Positions 60,516 through 64,000 of a DNA stretch of 64,000 bases are shown in pieces. The first letter of the stretch is position 1; the number at the start of each line of letters is the position of its first letter. The position numbers were made by a program, and so were the translations under genes. Source of the stretch: Neelides folsomi (taxonomy: Eukaryota > Arthropoda > Collembola > Neelipleona > Neelidae); NCBI GenBank assembly GCA_034687125.1, contig JAQGBZ010000023.1, forward strand, positions 124,001 to 188,000, written 5' to 3'. The notes under the pieces are model-generated. The model was not told where the DNA came from, made no database searches, and worked only from the letters and a program-made list of their open reading frames with translations.

Positions 60516-63500
60516 CTTCACAACTCACAGCCCGCCATCCCGCAAACACATCACACCCTATCTCAATTCTTTCAATCCTTCACAATCCTTTATTTCTTTA
60601 TAATAGATCAATGCATCAAACTTGGAACGTAGAACAACTAAAGATCTCGACCAACTACTTATAACAGCAGTCAATTTTTAATCCAATGACAGTCTGCCAA
60701 TATGGCTGGGTATATCATCCAACACAACTTTTCCCAACTCTTGTTTTCATGTAATTTATGAATGAGAACATAGCTAAACAACCGCGAGTCAATTTAATGA
60801 TAATGTCAAAGTATTTACTTTACATTTATGTTCAACCACTAGTGGATTTATGTCGATAATGGTCAATTTTTATTTAATGACAAAACTTGTTGAGAAACTG
60901 CACAAGTTTAATATCCTTCTCAATTCACATACAATATACGAATGTATATTACAAATATATGCCGACAACAATCAAAGACACTTAAATTCAATGAGATTTT
61001 CCCTTTAGTTTGAGATTTAAATTAAGAAAATGCTGTCATTTTATTGGGGATTTAATACAAAGTTTAATCGTGTAAATTGATTAATCAATTTATAAACTTT
61101 TTATAGTTAAATGTAGTTTTATAGTTTTTTTATAATTTAAACTGTCACTTTATTATACCAGAGATAAAGGTGATTTTATGAAGAACTGGACAAGGCCGTA
61201 TAAAAGGAATAATAATCAGGGAATGAAACTTGTATAAAGGGTTGATAGGCTGTCCGTGTGGGTGTCAATAACTTGTTTCTCTCGTGAGGTCTTGGGCGAG
61301 ACTAACGAGGGAGGCGGCTGTAGTCGCTCCTAACTAGAAGGCGGAGCTGCGTGGCGCAAATCTTCGCCCTCCCCCATCCCTCCTTCCACTTCGGGATTCG
61401 GGTGCCCGGGCCGGCCCAACCATCGCCATTCCTCCCATCATCGCACATTCAATCTTGAGCCAATTCAAGAGCTCTCCAATTCTCTCATCTTCCAAACCTC
61501 AAAGAAGAAGACTCCGAGGAAATCCAATTTCTCTCCTCCTTGAAAATCACACAGATTCGTCCCATTCCTTCCTCACACGTTCGCTCCCCTCTCAAATACT
61601 CTCAAGAGACTTCTTGAGATTCACCGAACCTCCACATCTCCAATTCCTTTACAAATTCACAGACGACATTTTTTGATGCAGAATTTCTCATTTGTATTCT
61701 TCAACATTCCACCCGTCCTTTTACTGCCGTTCTAAACACAATAGTTTAAAGCTTAATAAAACAACAAATTTTTCATGCCATGAACACATTTACTTTTATA
61801 TAATTTTACATAATACTTATATTTATTTTATTATTGAAATTGGATATGTACTTGTATTTAATATTATCGAGTATGAAGTTACAAGAATGTAATTTAAAGC
61901 TCCGCAGTTCTATTCACTTAATATCAGTCAGCTCATGAGAACAACTCCCTGTGTTTTTCTCTCAACTCACCTGTACATGTACATTAAGGGTCTCCATATG
62001 ATGTTACTCTACAAAAACAAAATTAGTATCATCAATATTAAATCAACAGAGAGAGAGAGAGTTTCACTTGTTAATGTGGAGCCGACAGGAGATGATCGAC
62101 GTGTGTAATACAGTACTACTTCATTACATTACTCAAACCTCAAAAAATTCCAATGTTTGGAGGAGGGAGAAAAGGTGAGTTGGAACGGAGAAGCCTCCTG
62201 CCGCGTGAAGGATTCCCAAAGATGAATCATGGAAGGTCTTTGCGTTGGCAGAAAGGATGTGCCAAAAGTGTCCCTTGGGCCCAAGGTGTACACGAGAAGG
62301 GTTTGGGGGAATGAAAGGGTTGCCGCAGTAGTCGTCAGACAGGCGGGCGGCGGCGGTTCACTCCCTTCGCTCCACGACTCCCTTCGCCGACCATCAATTA
62401 TCTCTTCATCGCAGAGTTCTTTCATCATCTCACTAGAAGGGAATCTGGAGATGAAAATGACTCAATTTCTCTCCTCGTCCTCCGCCCATTTGTCCGCCCT
62501 CAGGTTGAGCAAAGAGAGGCTGAAGGGACTTGGACGCACTTCACCCCATACAAATCATCTTAAGTTATGACTGGAGGCTCGTGAGGATAACAATCCTCAG
62601 AGGAAGATGAATCGACTCTTTCTCCTTCGTTCTCAAAAAGATAAATATGGGGAAATTAGATTTACAGACCGAGTAATCTAATAGTTGAAGATGTATTGAC
62701 AAGGATTCTCTTCATTTTCCACATCACTTTCCTCCAACCAAGATCCTCTCACGGTCCAAGGAATAATTGTGAAGCATTCGGATTTGGTATTCTCATCGGT
62801 TGTAGATGTTATGTAGATGTGGGGGAATATTAATTAGCTCTCCGCGCCTCGGTTTTAAAGCAAAGAATTCTTGAATGATTATATGGTTTGGAGCTTTGAA
62901 ACACTTATCGTTAGGCGCGAGCTCCTTAAACAGAGAGGTTGAGTGAAATATTCTTAAAAGATTTAAAAAAGGCTGTTGGTTCGACCGAGATGATTGGGAC
63001 AGGTATAGAAAAGTGCAAGAAATATATAAAAGTGAGTCGATGAGAAGAAAAGGCAATCACCATAAATATTTGGGTAATGTGGCGATGTGGACGAAGCAGA
63101 GGAGAGTCGGGTGGAGAGGAAAGTCAAACAATCATAAATTGTAGTTTGGGGAAGGGAGTGACAGGGATTATTGGTTTATTCAAAGCACCCTTTCATAAAT
63201 TACGGGCCCACGGATTTCATAACTCCGCTCAATGGCAGCTAATTAAGAGAATCTTCATTCTACACATCTGCTCAAGTACAAAGACAAGGACTCACGTCAC
63301 ACAACACCCTCATTTACATCCTCCAAATATCAAACCATCTCTCCGCTCATATTTTACCCGAGAGGTATCGGAGGATCCTCCGAACTCAAAGCGAACAAAG
63401 TTTTTCTTCAATGTTATCATTTCAATCACCCTTATCAAATCAACACATGGTGGGATTGACGGCGAGGAAATATCCATGTTCACGGGTTCACTTAAACTCA

Positions 63501-63875
63501 TACCTCATGGAAGATGATCCTTTTAAATGATTTTTTTCAAATGAGACTCTTTTGTTCAAATGTGTTTTAAAAATCAAGGCTCGTTTATCAATTTAATGTG
63601 CTTCATTTCTAGCCGACTTACATTGTTACACATCTCTTGGGACATTTTAAACTTCGTTAGGTCCAATTCAAAATAACTAATAAAGATAAAATCGTTACAA
63701 ACTGTGTATGAACATAATTAGCATGGTCATAAGTACATGATAAGAATAACTAACATGCACAGTTATAAGTACTAAAAAGAGAATAATGATAAAAATAAGA
63801 ATAATTTGAACTTTAATGAATGAGTTAATTACTGAATGTGAAAGAATAGAAAAGTAAAAGAATTAAAAAAGAAAT
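60516..63875. other. 5' flank of the apterous-like gene, noncoding
   Basis: No domain-bearing frame. GC is raised at about 61230-61680 and 62060-62640, both with long overlapping ORFs on both strands (for example 61455-61676 plus, 62229-62570 plus, 62129-62428 minus) that lack recognisable motifs. A short GA run lies at about 62050-62060. The AT-rich blocks 60680-61180 and 61680-61900 look like ordinary spacer. Upstream untranslated exons or enhancers of the homeobox gene may be here. Confidence 0.4.
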
Positions 63876-64000
63876 TTATTGCATAGGCACAAAAGTGAGC
63901 TGCTCTTTCAAATGACTTTCTTTACACACAAAGAAAGAAACTTCCTTCTCATCTGGCTTTTGAATCTCCCGAGCTTTCATCACAACATGATTCTTCACTC
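63876..64000 (-). CDS. Possible 3' end of a minus-strand gene entering from the right
   Basis: From the window edge one minus frame is open for 41 codons (VKNHVVMKAREIQKPDEKEV, later CKESHLKEQLTFVPMQ) and stops at 63878-63876. The stop overlaps an AATAAA hexamer. A second frame (SEESCCDESSGDSKAR) also ends in a stop at 63948-63946, so the true frame is not certain. Neither is recognised. The base composition is less AT-rich than the spacer to the left. Confidence 0.3.
   Translation of the reverse strand, partial: VKNHVVMKAREIQKPDEKEVSFFVCKESHLKEQLTFVPMQ

Noticed and set aside
63077-63517. 146-codon plus ORF near the right end
   Set aside because: Composition random, no domain, overlapped by antisense ORFs.

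Overview
The window is about 64 kb of AT-rich nuclear DNA from an animal. Genes have short GT-AG introns, mostly 60-200 bp, separated by AT-rich spacers. I rebuilt complete or nearly complete orthologues of ELOVL6, neurogenin/tap, UBA3, MEK (MAP2K1/2), KAT6, GPS2, TBC1D13 and an apterous/LHX2/9 LIM-homeobox gene. This set is bilaterian. The apterous-type ending AKWRR of the homeodomain, the single-exon tap-like bHLH gene and the compact AT-rich structure suggest an arthropod or another ecdysozoan, but the species cannot be named from sequence alone. Exon phases close exactly for the eight best gene models (ELOVL6 282 aa, UBA3 433 aa, MEK 363 aa, KAT6 2779 aa, GPS2 526 aa, TBC1D13 370 aa, LHX/ap 243 aa, tap-like 276 aa).

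Layout. 1-0.54 kb: two exons of an unidentified minus-strand gene that leaves the window. 3.9-5.6 kb: ELOVL6-like elongase (+). 6.3-6.5 kb: one conserved-looking exon of a small unknown gene (-). 9.3-15.2 kb: long coiled-coil gene (+) whose second intron holds a 2.4-kb decayed MULE transposon with clustered CCCCAAT terminal repeats. 17.8-18.7 kb: single-exon neurogenin/tap-like bHLH gene (+). 21-23.9 kb: three tandem CAP/GAPR-1-like genes (+), the middle one broken. 24.3-26.3 kb: UBA3 (-), head to head with MEK at 27.0-28.9 kb (+). 33.3-42.4 kb: a very large KAT6-type MYST acetyltransferase (+) with no PHD fingers. 44.9-47.2 kb: GPS2 (-), head to head with TBC1D13 at 47.6-50.2 kb (+), whose intron 4 carries a 582-bp Tc1/mariner remnant with perfect 31-bp inverted repeats and TA target duplications. 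54.1-60.5 kb: compact apterous/LHX2/9 gene (-) in broad noncoding flanks. 63.9-64.0 kb: a possible 3' end of another minus-strand gene.

Functional themes. Two divergent pairs (UBA3/MEK and GPS2/TBC1D13) probably share promoters. KAT6 and GPS2 are both chromatin or co-regulator subunits and lie tail to tail, but no common pathway is implied. The two developmental transcription-factor genes (tap-like and apterous-like) sit in the largest gene-poor regions with patches of higher GC, as expected for genes with much regulatory DNA.

I found no clear new multi-gene system. The points most worth a second look are the PHD-less KAT6, the MEK with a nearly absent proline-rich insert, the CAP trio with divergent cavity residues, the two intronic DNA transposons, and the small unknown exon at 6.3-6.5 kb. 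No retrovirus-like or Polinton-like element was recognised.
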